Below are positions 42,640 to 52,498 of a DNA stretch of 64,000 nt, piece by piece. The translations under genes and the position numbers were made by a program. Source of the DNA: Hawksworthiomyces lignivorus (lineage: Eukaryota; Ascomycota; Sordariomycetes; Ophiostomatales; Ophiostomataceae); contig NTMA01000009.1 in assembly GCA_002917075.1 (NCBI GenBank), forward strand, positions 124,001 to 188,000, in the 5' to 3' direction. Within the stretch, counting starts at the first letter, position 1. The number at the start of each line of letters is the position of its first letter. The notes under the pieces were generated by a model that worked only from the letters and a program-made list of their open reading frames with translations, had not been told where the DNA came from and did not search any database.

Positions 42640-44430
42640 ATGGCACCTAATTTTTTCAGAACCAAGGGCAAGGACGACGGTGTCGTGGTGGACGATAGCC
42701 CAATCCCCCCCGATCCAGAAGTCCTCAGCCCCACCAGCTCCCAAGACGGCGTAATCCGTGGCCCGAACAACGCCGAAAACGATGATGTCGTCTTAGACGA
42801 GGCCGAGGCCGCGGTGGTCACGCGCACAGAGGAGCGGAACCTCAAGCGGGGCCTGGAGCAGCGCCACCTGTCCATGCTGGGTATCGCCGGCGCCATCGGC
42901 ACGGGCCTGTTCCTGGGCCTGGGCACGGCCGTGCAGACGGCCGGGCCGCTGGGGGCGCTGCTAGGCTACATTACCATCGGCCTGTCCGTGTGCGCCGTGC
43001 AGTTCGCGCTGGGCGAGGTGGCGGCACTGTTCCCCGTGACGGGCTCATATGTGCGCCACGCCGAGGTGCTGGTGGACCCAGCCTGGGGCTTCGCCATCGG
43101 CTGGAACCTGGTCTACGGCAACCTGCTGTCGGTGCCCACTGAGATCACCGCCATCTGCGTGCTCTTCCAATACTGGACCGACATCAACTCGACGGTATGG
43201 ATTGTCGTTTTTATCTTGCTGACCGCCGCCGTCGGCTTCACCGTGATTCGCGTCTTTGGCGAGGTTGAGTTCGTATTCTCGCTGCTCAAGATCTTGCTGG
43301 TCGTCTTCCTCATTATCCTCGGCCTCGTCGTTGATCTCGGCGGCGTGCCAGGCACGCCGCGCATCGGCTTCCACTACTGGAAGGACCCCGGCCCTTTTGT
43401 CGAGTTCATTGCTACCGGCGCCTGGGGGAACTTTCTCGGCTACTGGAGCGTCATGACCGCCGCCGTTTTCTCCTTCGCCGGCGTCGAGTCGCTGGCCATG
43501 GCCGCCGCCGAGACCCAAAGTCCCCAACGTGCCATCCCGCGCGCCGTACAGCGCGTCTTCGTGCGCATTCTGCTCTTCTACGTGCTGGCCGTGCTCGTCG
43601 TCGGCATGCTGGTGGCCAGCAACGACGAACGCCTCAGCGACGACAGCGTCTCCGGAACTGCCGCCCAGAGCCCCTTTGTCATTGCCGCCTCTGCCGCGGG
43701 GCTGCCCGCCATCCCCTCCGTCGTCAATGCCGTCGTCATCACCTCCGCCTGGTCTTCCTCCAACCAAGCTCTGCTGTCCGGCACACGAGCCCTCTATGCG
43801 CTCGCCCTCAAGGGCCAGGCGCCCCGCATCTTCCTGCGCACCACCTCCTGGGGCACCCCCTACGTGTGCGTCGGCCTCTACACCCTGTTCATGTTCCTCA
43901 GCTTTATGTCGCTCTCTGAGGGCGCCCTCAACGTCTTCTGGTGGCTTGTCGACCTCACTGCCTCCGGTGTTCTCGTCAGCTGGTGCACCATCCTCTTCAA
44001 TCACATTCGCTTGCGCCAAGCCCTACGCCGCCAGGGCATCTCTCGGCAGGCACTTCCCTGGTCAAACTCGTGGACTTGTATGCTCTTTCCCCCTCCTCTC
44101 ATTTTCTCCTTCCCGTCTATGTCACAAGTTAACTCCAGCGCAGTGTATTCCTCCTACGTTGCCCTTGTCTTCAATATCATTGTCCTATTCACCAGTGGCT
44201 TCGCTGTGTTCACTGCCGACAACTGGGATGCGGCGTCGTTTGTGTCTGCGTATCTGGATATCCCGCTGGTGCTGGCAGCCTTCACTTTCTGGAAGCTATT
44301 CAAGCGGACCAAGTTCGCCTCGCTCGACAACGTTCCGCTCAGTGATGCACTCCGCCAGGCGAGCGAGTATCCCGATGATGTGGAGAAGCAGCGAGGTTGG
44401 ATTCGACTTGTCAGCTGGCTATGGGACTGA
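42640..44430 (+). CDS. Fungal amino-acid permease (YAT/APC family)
   Basis: The frame is open over 596 codons, but 44078-44143 is best read as a 66-bp intron (GTATGC...GCGCAG), giving 574 residues and the conserved join WTLYSSYVALVFN. The cytosolic N-terminal tail is followed by the family start QRHLSMLGIAGAIGTGLFLG in helix 1. Helices 2-12 follow, with FALGEVAALFPVTGSYVRHA, the PWGF-like AWGFAIGWNLVYGN and FAGVESLAMAAAETQSPQRA, which are standard for proton-coupled amino-acid permeases. There are 12 predicted helices in the plasma membrane. The C-terminal tail ends WIRLVSWLWD. Substrate preference cannot be told. The gene is GC-rich and intact. Because the intron is a multiple of three and has no stop, retention would add 22 residues before helix 11. 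Confidence 0.92.
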   Translation: MAPNFFRTKGKDDGVVVDDSPIPPDPEVLSPTSSQDGVIRGPNNAENDDVVLDEAEAAVVTRTEERNLKRGLEQRHLSMLGIAGAIGTGLFLGLGTAVQTAGPLGALLGYITIGLSVCAVQFALGEVAALFPVTGSYVRHAEVLVDPAWGFAIGWNLVYGNLLSVPTEITAICVLFQYWTDINSTVWIVVFILLTAAVGFTVIRVFGEVEFVFSLLKILLVVFLIILGLVVDLGGVPGTPRIGFHYWKDPGPFVEFIATGAWGNFLGYWSVMTAAVFSFAGVESLAMAAAETQSPQRAIPRAVQRVFVRILLFYVLAVLVVGMLVASNDERLSDDSVSGTAAQSPFVIAASAAGLPAIPSVVNAVVITSAWSSSNQALLSGTRALYALALKGQAPRIFLRTTSWGTPYVCVGLYTLFMFLSFMSLSEGALNVFWWLVDLTASGVLVSWCTILFNHIRLRQALRRQGISRQALPWSNSWTCMLFPPPLIFSFPSMSQVNSSAVYSSYVALVFNIIVLFTSGFAVFTADNWDAASFVSAYLDIPLVLAAFTFWKLFKRTKFASLDNVPLSDALRQASEYPDDVEKQRGWIRLVSWLWD

Positions 44431-47024
44431 GCAGCCATCAGTCGTTTCCACCTTGCGCCTGGCTTGAGGTCTTACCTCAGCTGTTACGTACGCAATGGAT
44501 GAAAATTCAGTCCTCCGAGAGAGATGGAATAGTCATAGAGATTAAGGTAAAAGGAGTTCATAGATATTTGATACCACTAAAGACGGAAGAGAATCATAAA
44601 ATTAATTTACTGTATACCTTTATGTCACCATTGCTGCTCTCAGCAGTTCTGCTGATGTTGCCCAGAGACGTACCCGCCCCAGCTGAGTATATACGCCTTC
44701 TCAAATTACTGACTAGCTCCAAGTATTCTTATTCACTGAAGCTGTTTTCAATACTGAAATCCACAGGCGGGGCTAATTGCTCAAATGACCGTGTTCTTCA
44801 ATTGAGCTGTGAACGACGCATTGCCAGCTAGAGGCGTCTTGGACAAGGACAAGCATTCTTACTCCACGCAAGTTGACATGCCTGCAAAGGAATACTAAGC
44901 TATAGGCCGAGTTTTTATATGGGCGTTCTGAGCGTATCAACAGTTTATGAGCTCGCACTGGCCATGGAACTGTGCCGCCCGGGCTTCAACAGATTGGTCA
45001 CCCGCATGCCTCTTGCATTATCGGGGATCTTGGCCGTTGTCAACCGTGCAGCTAGTGCCGACATCACCGGAATTGAATCCGAAATCGATTCAAATTCACC
45101 TCCGCCGGTGTGTGTCGTTGTGGATACCCGAGAGCCTCTCTCAAGAGAAACGCCAAATGCTGAGAAGCGGCGTAACGCAGTATGTATACATATTTATCAG
45201 AGAGAAGGCTTGGTATCGTCGTACTCTGCGTTTCTGCTTTTTCCATTTCTATGCCTCTCTGTCTTCCCACCAATGAGATACTTGTCCCAATTTATCCTCT
45301 CTCTCTCCACAGTCGGGAACTACCAGTTCCTTTCCCGTCCCAATCTTGTCAAGCTTTCCCCCATCTTGCCCCAAAATTCTCAATTTACACGGCTAAAGTT
45401 GGGTTCGTGCAATATTACTTTGTAGCCTGTCCTCTACTTACGGTCACTACCGAGCTGGTAGTGTGGTATTATTTGGCGCCTTTCGTCGTTCCATCCATTC
45501 GAACCCCTAAAGTGTGTAAAATGACCAAATGGTCTTTCACATTCCGTGCCTCTCAAGAGGTAATTTGCTTTCACTCTCGCCTACTTTGATCCTTTTATTA
45601 CTATCCAGTTCTCTTGCCCTATTCTGCTCTTTCGATCGGCCCTCCATTCCCTCATTTCTGGCATGTGGGTATGATTGTCTGCCACAAAAGACGTAAGAAG
45701 CGGCTCAAGATACGGAAGCATCTCTCCATGGCTTTGTTTTCTGCTTTTAGACACACCCGGTTCAGATTGCATTTTTTTGGGTCCCTCCTCTCGTAACGTT
45801 TCCCAAATTTGGTCTGCCTTTCGTGGCCTTTCCCCTGCTCCCCACTACTCTGCTGCTCTTCGGCACGCTGTGCTGTTTTGTATGATGGTATAGACTAGAA
45901 ATATTTATCTCCCTTTGCTCCGGTCCGAGACGATGCCTGCCAACCCTTCACAGAGTCCATGATCCGGTAAACAGCACCGCTGTTATTCGTAAGTCAATTT
46001 AAATTTACCACACCATCCTTTCTCTTCTTTTATCTCTCTCTCTCTACAATCAATTGTGCCGTTTTTTCGTTTCTGTCTTCCTCCTCATAGTCATACACAC
46101 ACAGATAATTTCTCTCTTTTGTGATGTCGTCACATGGCATCCGTCCGCGACTCAACGTTCCCCCCCCCTCTGCAACGAACTACTGACCTCAAACACAATC
46201 TCGGTCATTTCATTATCCCCTTTCTTCTCTGTGTGGCTTTCTCTATCATCGTCTTCCGACCCGGTGTATGGCGGCTGCTGGGCCGTTGGCGATAGCCATT
46301 GATATATTGTGCTCTCTCTAAAGTGAAGACGAAATAAAGACGAAGGCCCGAAGGATACAGCAGCAGACCCGTCTCCGCCCAGATTTCTCCTGTGCCTCCT
46401 TCTCCTCTTTCCATTGTCTCTGCACGCTTTGCTAGCTCTGTGTCTCTGCTCGTTCTCTCGTTCTATCTCGTTCTCTCTGTCCCTACCTCTAGCTCTATTT
46501 CGCTAACGATCCGTGTCCGGATCACGTTCTTCTTTTTCTTTTTATTGTACAGCGCAGCCAATTAGGTTAACGCAGTAATAAAACGAAGAACTACAACGAA
46601 GCTGCTCGTCTGTCCTGCTCGTCTCTAGTCCCTCTCCTGTCCCCTCCCCTTTTGCACCTTTCTCTCACTTCTTTCTATATTGTACCAGCTTGGTTCTTTT
46701 ATATATTCCCGTGTTTTTTCCCCAGCCGCCAAGCTTTTTTTGCGTACCGTTTATCCAAGCTGCCACATGTCTGTCAATTTTTTCCCTCATTGCTCGTTTT
46801 GTATGGAACTGTGATATTTTTCGAGCCTCAGATTTGATAGTCCTCTGTTCTCGATTGTTTTTCACTGGTTCCCCTGCTTGCTTTTGTCACCTTCTATCGC
46901 AGTTCAGCACTTCCTCTTTGTGTGGTCTTGCCTCTGTTGCGGCCGTCGCTGATCACCGACAAGTCATCCAGCGGTCTCTGCTCCGCGCAGACCGGCGCTC
47001 CTCCTTGCCACACTTTCTGTCAAG
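44431..47024. other. 2.6-kb gene-free region with pyrimidine-rich leader
   Basis: The first part has an unassigned ORF at 44919-45425 (+, 168 codons; no domain). From about 45800 to 47000 the plus strand is strongly CT-rich with CTCTCT runs (for example 46030-46050 and 46430-46520). This is typical of promoters and leaders of highly expressed fungal genes, and it leads into the secreted cytochrome protein at 47025. Confidence 0.5.
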
Positions 47025-47852
47025 ATGCGCCTCTGGAGTTTAGCGTCTGCATGCGCAGCCGCATTATTATGGGGTGCGTGAAAAGAACAAAATAGATCCG
47101 ACGACAAAATTGTGTGAGATAGCAGCGTTGCCACTAACCAAAATAAAAATAAACAGGCACTGCTCATGCGGCAGGGACAACGACCTTCCATGATCCCGAT
47201 ACGGGCTTCACGTTCGCCCAGTACACCCTTCAGTACCAGATCGGCCGCACGCTGACCTTCCGAGTGGCCGTGCCCACCAATGTGCAGAGCCTGACGGCGT
47301 ACGACGTCGTCCTCCAAGTGGCTGCGCCCGCCGATGCCGGCTGGGTGGGGTTTGCCTGGGGCGGCCGCATGATCGCCGACCCCCTCACTGTCGCCTGGTC
47401 GAGCGGCAGCAGCGTAGTCGTGTCGTCGCGTCGCGCCACGTAGGTGCCACCCACCATATCAACACCCTGACTTGGACGCTCTCTCTTTCATTCTGCCTGC
47501 ATCTCTGTTCGTCTCGACTAATAGCTGTACTAGTGACCACCAGAACGTGCCCCAGGTCTTCAGTGGCGCTACTTACACCACCTTCAAGAAGGGGACACAT
47601 GTCAACAGCACGCACTGGCAGTACACCGTCAAGTGCTCAGGCTGTACATACTACACGAACTCGCAGGGTTCAAAGTCCTGGGTCTATGCCACGGGGACGA
47701 ACCACATGGCCTTTGCGTATGCGACGTCGCGGCCGTACAGCTCGTCGCCCTCGGCGACCCTGCAGATTCACGACGTGACCAACAACTGGGACCACGACTT
47801 CTCCGTTGGCCAGAATCCGTCGTTTACCCAGCTTGTGACGCAAAACTCATGA
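47025..47852 (+). CDS. Secreted stand-alone cellobiose-dehydrogenase-type cytochrome b domain
   Basis: Exons 47025-47073, 47157-47439 and 47525-47852 join to 219 residues. The signal peptide (MRLWSLASACAAALLWGTAHA) is split by the first intron. The rest is one CDH-cyt/DOMON-like beta-sandwich: FHDPDTGFTFAQY, DVVLQVAAPADAGWVGFAWGG, RMIADPLTVAW (its Met is the likely axial heme ligand), a Cys pair in VKCSGCTYY, and LQIHDV (candidate His ligand) near the C terminus. In cellobiose dehydrogenase this domain passes electrons to lytic polysaccharide monooxygenases. Here the flavin dehydrogenase and any carbohydrate-binding module are missing, so it would be a soluble heme protein depending on another reductant. 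The stop is followed by AT-rich 3' sequence. Confidence 0.83.
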
Positions 47853-48203
47853 GCTTCATGAGAATACAAGTCAAAGATAGAGCCGGTAAAAAAAAAAATC
47901 AAAAACCCGAACAAAAACCAAGCATTGTCGCTGCAGACGTTGAGATGGACGCTCGTCGCCAGCTTTGGCCTTTAGATTCTGCCCTAGAAGCGTCCGGCCC
48001 GTTACACATAGGCCAGCAAGGGCTTTGCGAATAGTCTGTTTTACAAGTCGTAGTGTTTTACTTCAACCTGCTGTATCAATTATGAACTTTAGCATTCAGC
48101 ATAGAGCACATAGTTTTGTGCACGTCTTCTCTTCATAAACCAACACAGATATTTGCCATTTCTTACATGCTGTGGTGACTTCCAGTGTATGATCAATTCG
48201 GGT

Positions 48204-49440
48204 CTACTGCAGCGCATCTCTCAATGATGCAATATCGCGGTATGATGTCTTGCAGCAGCCCCCCACTACAATCTCTTTCCACTTTGCATGTGCCGCTGTA
48301 GCCTTCACAATTCTACTCAGTTGCACGGCCCACGATTCCTGTGTAAGGAGCGTGAGCAGTAAATCGAATCGAAAGGATAAAAAAATAAAACAAAAAAAAA
48401 AAAAAATCAAAAGAGTAGAGGCAAGAAGTAGGTGAACTAACCTGCGGCGCAGAACGGCCGTCGGGGCGCTCCCAGGTCTGCGTGGCCGTATTGTAGACTT
48501 CCCCGTTCGTGCCGTCCGGGTAGAGCAGCAAGGCCGGCCAGGCGACCAGGCGGCCGCTGTCCACCATGTCCGCCACGGCCCTCTCGTACCGGTCCACCAG
48601 ACAGGGCAGCTTCGCGATCTTTGTGCAGTTGATACCGATGCCCCATGGTAGGATGCCGTTGCCTGCAGCGGCGTCGCTAGCGAGCATTGCTTCGACAGCC
48701 TGCTCTGCGCTCGTCCCATCCGGTAAGGTCGTTTGCGCGCCGTCGTCTCTTTCCCTGTCTCCGTCGCCTGGAAAGAGGCACGAGATCCAGTATGGAGGCA
48801 GGGGCCGAAGGGCAGCAAGCGGGTCCACGTCGGATCGGCTTGTGTCAGCGCGGAACAGCTGCCGAATGGCGACGATCTCGTCGAGGCGCGGCACAGTCTC
48901 GAATGCGATGTAGCGCACGCGCTGCGCCAGCCGCGGCACGCCGGCAAATAGGCGCAGGCGGTCGGCGTGCCAGCGCTGCAAAGCTTCTGCGCCTTGTCCC
49001 TGCGCATCATACGCACCGGAGTATTCGGTGCTAGGAATCATGCAAGCACCATACGGTCCAAGAGAGAGCGCCAGCGAGGGTCGAGCGCCGCCGTCTTTTC
49101 TGGACGCGGCCGCTCTCTCTGCAATATCGACAGCCTTGTCGAGGTAATTCCCTATTGCGGTCTCGTCGTGGACGCCGTTCGGCTGATGCGGCGGCGCCCG
49201 CGTGCCTGCAAATCCCTTGGCAGACACCTGGTAGGTAGCTGTCTCAAGAATGTCGACGCCGGCTCGACAAAAGTCGCTCTGGCAGCGCAGCAAAGGCCCG
49301 CCGTCTGGGTCCGGGTGGACGAGCATATGGGACGACCACAAAGGCGTGGCGTCGGACGCAAAACGTACGCCATACTCGTCCTCGAGAGATGTTCCCAGGG
49401 CGCCATCCAAAATGCGAATCGGCGACGCTGTGCCTGTCAT
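48204..49440 (-). CDS. Homocysteine S-methyltransferase
   Basis: Exons 49440-48442 and 48338-48204 join to 377 residues. It transfers a methyl group from S-adenosylmethionine or S-methylmethionine to homocysteine, making methionine, in the cytosol. The N terminus has ILDGALGTSLEDEYG; then CRAGVDILETATYQVS. The zinc ligands are seen as GIGINC near 270 and the pair in VVGGCCKTSYRDI near 358 in the second exon, so the small last exon is essential. The TIM-barrel block LALSLGPYGACMIPSTEYSG is intact. Length fits the family. Its 3' end is 351 bp from the convergent cytochrome-domain gene. The first exon is GC-rich (about 60%). High confidence; the preferred methyl donor cannot be told. Confidence 0.93.
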
Positions 49441-50003
49441 GCTGCGAAATCAGACATGCGAAATGCAGCCGCTCTTGCTGTTTGAAGCTCGATTTGATTG
49501 GATCAATGAGCAGCAAACCGACTGCATCATATCACGATACCGTCTGTTAAAAGAACAGCGACGCTTTTACAACGGATCGTCTGAAGCCACCAACATCCAT
49601 CCACTATAAGACTTGTTTCCTCATTTTGCTATGGCCGAAGACTCTCTTAGTAATTGCACTGTCTTGCTTCTTATTCGCCCTTGCACAGCACTCATGGCGA
49701 CTTTTTGACTGTCGGTTGCGAACTACCCCCGTATTACGTTGGCTTCCCCCCCCAGCTTGAGCTAAAAGCTCTAGTGTGCTGGGCTCTTATGCTCCCGAGC
49801 CAACGGTTGGCTCCTCCTCCGCAGCCGGAACCGCCAGCTGCAAATCTGGAGAAGAAATATCGTCTCCTCTAACCGTTTTCTGGGCGGGATTCAAATCCCG
49901 CCTTCTTCTCTACGCCGAGTTTTGTACAGATATATACTCTCTACTCCTGCCATCGTATACAATTTATCCTTAGTTCCTCAACTGTACACAACCCATCGCA
50001 ACC
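49441..50003. promoter_or_regulatory. Divergent promoter of the methyltransferase and glyoxalase-fold genes, with a perfect dyad
   Basis: The 563-bp gap separates two outward-facing starts. At 49883-49902 a perfect 7-bp dyad (GGCGGGA/TCCCGCC) encloses TTCAAA, about 100 bp before the ATG at 50004. It could be a protein-binding site or an RNA hairpin in the leader. A C8 run lies at about 49748-49755. Confidence 0.45.
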
Positions 50004-50605
50004 ATGGCTCTCATCACCGGCATCGCCCACGTCAACCTCGTCGTGCCCCGAGACACGCTCGACGCTGCGCACGCCTTCTACAACGACACACTGGGATTTG
50101 TGTCGACACCGGTCCCGGTCCTCCAGCGCGGAACCCTCGCCTGGTTCAACATCGGCGAGTCTGGCCAGCAGATCCATGTGGCCTTTGGCCGCGATATCGA
50201 CTTCGACGCGCAGGTGACCAAGTGCTCGCGCCATGCGTGCTTCCACCTGCCCGACCAGACTGCCCTGCGGACGCTCCAGGAGCGCATCTGGAAGCACTTC
50301 AAGGCCGGCGGCCCGGGTGCACCCAGGGAGTGTGACGAGCCGGGAGGCGAAACATCGGGTGCGTTTTATTTTTATTGACTCGTTTGTTGTGTTTTCAGTC
50401 TCTTACTTGTTCGATTGTCCTCTCTTTATCTTTTGTTTCGATTTCCCTTTTGTTTCTCCGTCTGTCTCTTTCGCTGCCTCGAAATACTATTTACCACAAT
50501 GATCCATTGCTCACTATTTGACTTGTAGGCTCCAAAGGTGTCGAGTACCCTAGCCGCTTCTTCGCACGAGATTATGCCGGAAACCGGCTGGAGTTTAGTT
50601 TGTGA
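50004..50605 (+). CDS. Glyoxalase/VOC-superfamily protein
   Basis: Exons 50004-50358 and 50529-50605 join to 143 residues, one VOC half-module pair. Start: IAHVNLVVPRDTLDAAHAFYNDTLGF, the first beta-alpha-beta unit with the usual N-terminal metal His (residue 9). Middle: IHVAFGRD (second possible ligand). The last exon closes with DYAGNRLEFSL, giving the C-terminal Glu ligand. The set His/His/Glu fits a divalent-metal lyase, isomerase or dioxygenase of the glyoxalase type. It is not a classical glyoxalase I, which is longer in fungi. The intron is 170 bp and T-rich. The reaction is unknown; cytosolic. Confidence 0.82.
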
Positions 50606-50977
50606 GCGTGGCGCACAGGCATGAGGAATGCGGACAAGAGCTGCTGTAATGCGCCATGGAGCAGCGCCATGGTTGAGGGAGTTAACGATTATTTGCGAGC
50701 ATTGCGGGTGGAGTAACAATTGCTGTTCTAGAGCTGCCTCCAAAATGCCGCTGCAACACTGTGTAGTCTAATAAAACACTGTGTTTCCGATCAAGAAATT
50801 CTTACTGACAAGATTCGGGTGCTATATCAGCATGATTGTCCCTCGTAGAATTGCTGACGCCGGATCTCCGTCGTCTTACCCTGGCTGTATTTTCTTATCA
50901 TCTGGCTGCCAGCCCAGGTCCCGCCCTTTTCTCGTTCTCCAAAGGCATTCGTTTTTTCCTTTTTTGCGCGCCCAGGC

Positions 50978-52195
50978 ATGCGTCTTCGCCTGATCCAGAT
51001 CCCGTCGCTCCCGTCGCTCGGCGTCTATCCCACGTACCGCCTCGCCGCCGCCGTCCAGGAGCTCATCCGGCGCCAGTTCCTCAACGCCAAGAATGAGGCC
51101 CACTCCTTCCCCACACGGCGCTCGGCCGGCAGCAACGGCAAGCCGCTGCGGCGCGCCGTAGACGACCATGAGGCCACGCTCGTATCGCTGTTCGTCCAGC
51201 CGCCACCGCCTACCATCATCTCCTTCACGCCGAGCCCGACCTACACCCTGGGCCGCCGACAGGACGCCGCGGGACTGACGGCAGCGGACTTTGCACGGCT
51301 CCGCGCGCCGCTGACGGTGCTGGCATCAGCGCAGGACGACGGGGACGACGGCAGCGACGGCGACGGCGCGGGCGCGGACGAGGGCGGCCCCGCCACGTAC
51401 ACGCCGGCGGTGGAGGCGTCGCCGCGCGGCGGCCTGACGACGTACCACGGGCCCGGGCAGGCGGTGCTGTGGCCCGTGTTCGACCTCAAGTCCCCAGCGC
51501 ACCGGAATTTCACGGTGCGCGCCTACAGCCGGCTGCTGGAGACGACGACAGCCGAGGTGCTGCGCCGACGCTTCGGCCTGGCCGCCTACACGACTGACGA
51601 CCCGGGCCTGTGGGTGCGGTCGCCACCGCTGCCGCTGCCACCGCTCGACAGCAGGAGCGGGGCGCCGGCCCGGCCAAGCAATACGGGCGCGCAGCAGCAG
51701 CAGCAGCAGCAGGAGGACGGCGCCGAAGGGGAGGAGCGCAAGATCGCCGCGCTGGGCGTGCACCTGCGGCGCAACATCAGTGCGCTGGGCGTGGCCGTCA
51801 ACCTCGACACGCCGGTGACGCGGTTCGCCGCCGCCGCCGCCGCCGGGCCCGCCGAGAGCGCCGGGTCGGCCCCCGCGCCATCCGCGCAGGAGGAGGCGCC
51901 AGACGAGTCCACAAACCCGTGGGCGCGGTTCGTGCCCTGCGGACTCACGGGGAAGGGCGTCAGCAGCGTGGCCGACGAGGCGCGGCTGCGCTTCGGCCAC
52001 GTACCGGCGGCCTGGGACCTGGACCCGGCACCCTTCGCGGCCAAGTGGGCGGGCGTGTTCGCAGACCAGCTCGGCCTGGACCCGGCGGCCGTGGACGTCG
52101 CCGACCGCGAGACGGTGGCGCGGCTGATCGACCACGCGCGGGAGATCCTCGTGCGCGAGGACCACGACGAAGAGCCGGAGCATCCGGAGCACTGA
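50978..52195 (+). CDS. LIP2: Octanoyl-[acyl-carrier] transferase for lipoate synthesis (LipB/LIP2)
   Basis: A single exon encodes 405 residues. It moves an octanoyl group from acyl-carrier protein to lipoyl domains of mitochondrial dehydrogenases. Motifs: RGGLTTYHGPGQ at ~148-159, KIAALGVHLRR (catalytic Lys) at ~255, and PCGLTGKGVSSV (catalytic Cys) at ~325. Bacterial LipB has about 215 residues. The extra length here is three low-complexity inserts: an Asp/Gly-rich one near 120-135, a poly-Gln stretch (seven Q) near 240, and an Ala-rich one near 285-310. The N terminus is basic (MRLRLIQIPSLPSLG) and could serve as a mitochondrial presequence. The gene is extremely GC-rich with long antisense ORFs that are not genes. 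Start chosen as the first ATG before the conserved YRLAAAVQELIRRQF helix. Confidence 0.92.
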   Translation: MRLRLIQIPSLPSLGVYPTYRLAAAVQELIRRQFLNAKNEAHSFPTRRSAGSNGKPLRRAVDDHEATLVSLFVQPPPPTIISFTPSPTYTLGRRQDAAGLTAADFARLRAPLTVLASAQDDGDDGSDGDGAGADEGGPATYTPAVEASPRGGLTTYHGPGQAVLWPVFDLKSPAHRNFTVRAYSRLLETTTAEVLRRRFGLAAYTTDDPGLWVRSPPLPLPPLDSRSGAPARPSNTGAQQQQQQQEDGAEGEERKIAALGVHLRRNISALGVAVNLDTPVTRFAAAAAAGPAESAGSAPAPSAQEEAPDESTNPWARFVPCGLTGKGVSSVADEARLRFGHVPAAWDLDPAPFAAKWAGVFADQLGLDPAAVDVADRETVARLIDHAREILVREDHDEEPEHPEH

Positions 52196-52498
52196 AACAG
52201 CAGTCAGCAGAAAAAAGAAAAAGAAAATGGCGAAAGGGCAAGGCCATGTTTCTTGGTAGCGAAATAATCGGTAGGCAAGCTATGAGCGGCATAAAGGGGA
52301 ACATAGGGTAAGGCGTTTTTTGTCCTTTCTGGAGGTTTTACAATAACGAATCTGATGTCGTCTATTCCGTTCCCATCGGTATTACAGTAATGCCTTGCAA
52401 CAGCGTGTAAGCCCCGCCCAACTGTGTCCTGTCACATCTTTTTCGTGGGCTTTTGGTTCCACAAGCCGCTTCCCTTTCTCTCTCTAGCCCTCCTCCGG

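Noticed and set aside
43045..44019. 324-codon minus-strand ORF inside the permease gene
   Set aside because: Antisense shadow of GC-rich transporter coding sequence, full of Gly/Asp runs, with no start context or domain.
49849..49910. tRNA-like segment: AGAAGAA ... GGGATTCAAATCCC ... TTCTTCT
   Set aside because: The acceptor-like arms pair, but the total span is about 60 nt with no D arm or anticodon arm, so it is not a tRNA.
51326..52192. 288-codon minus-strand ORF inside LIP2
   Set aside because: Antisense shadow of extremely GC-rich sequence; the sense frame carries the catalytic LipB motifs.
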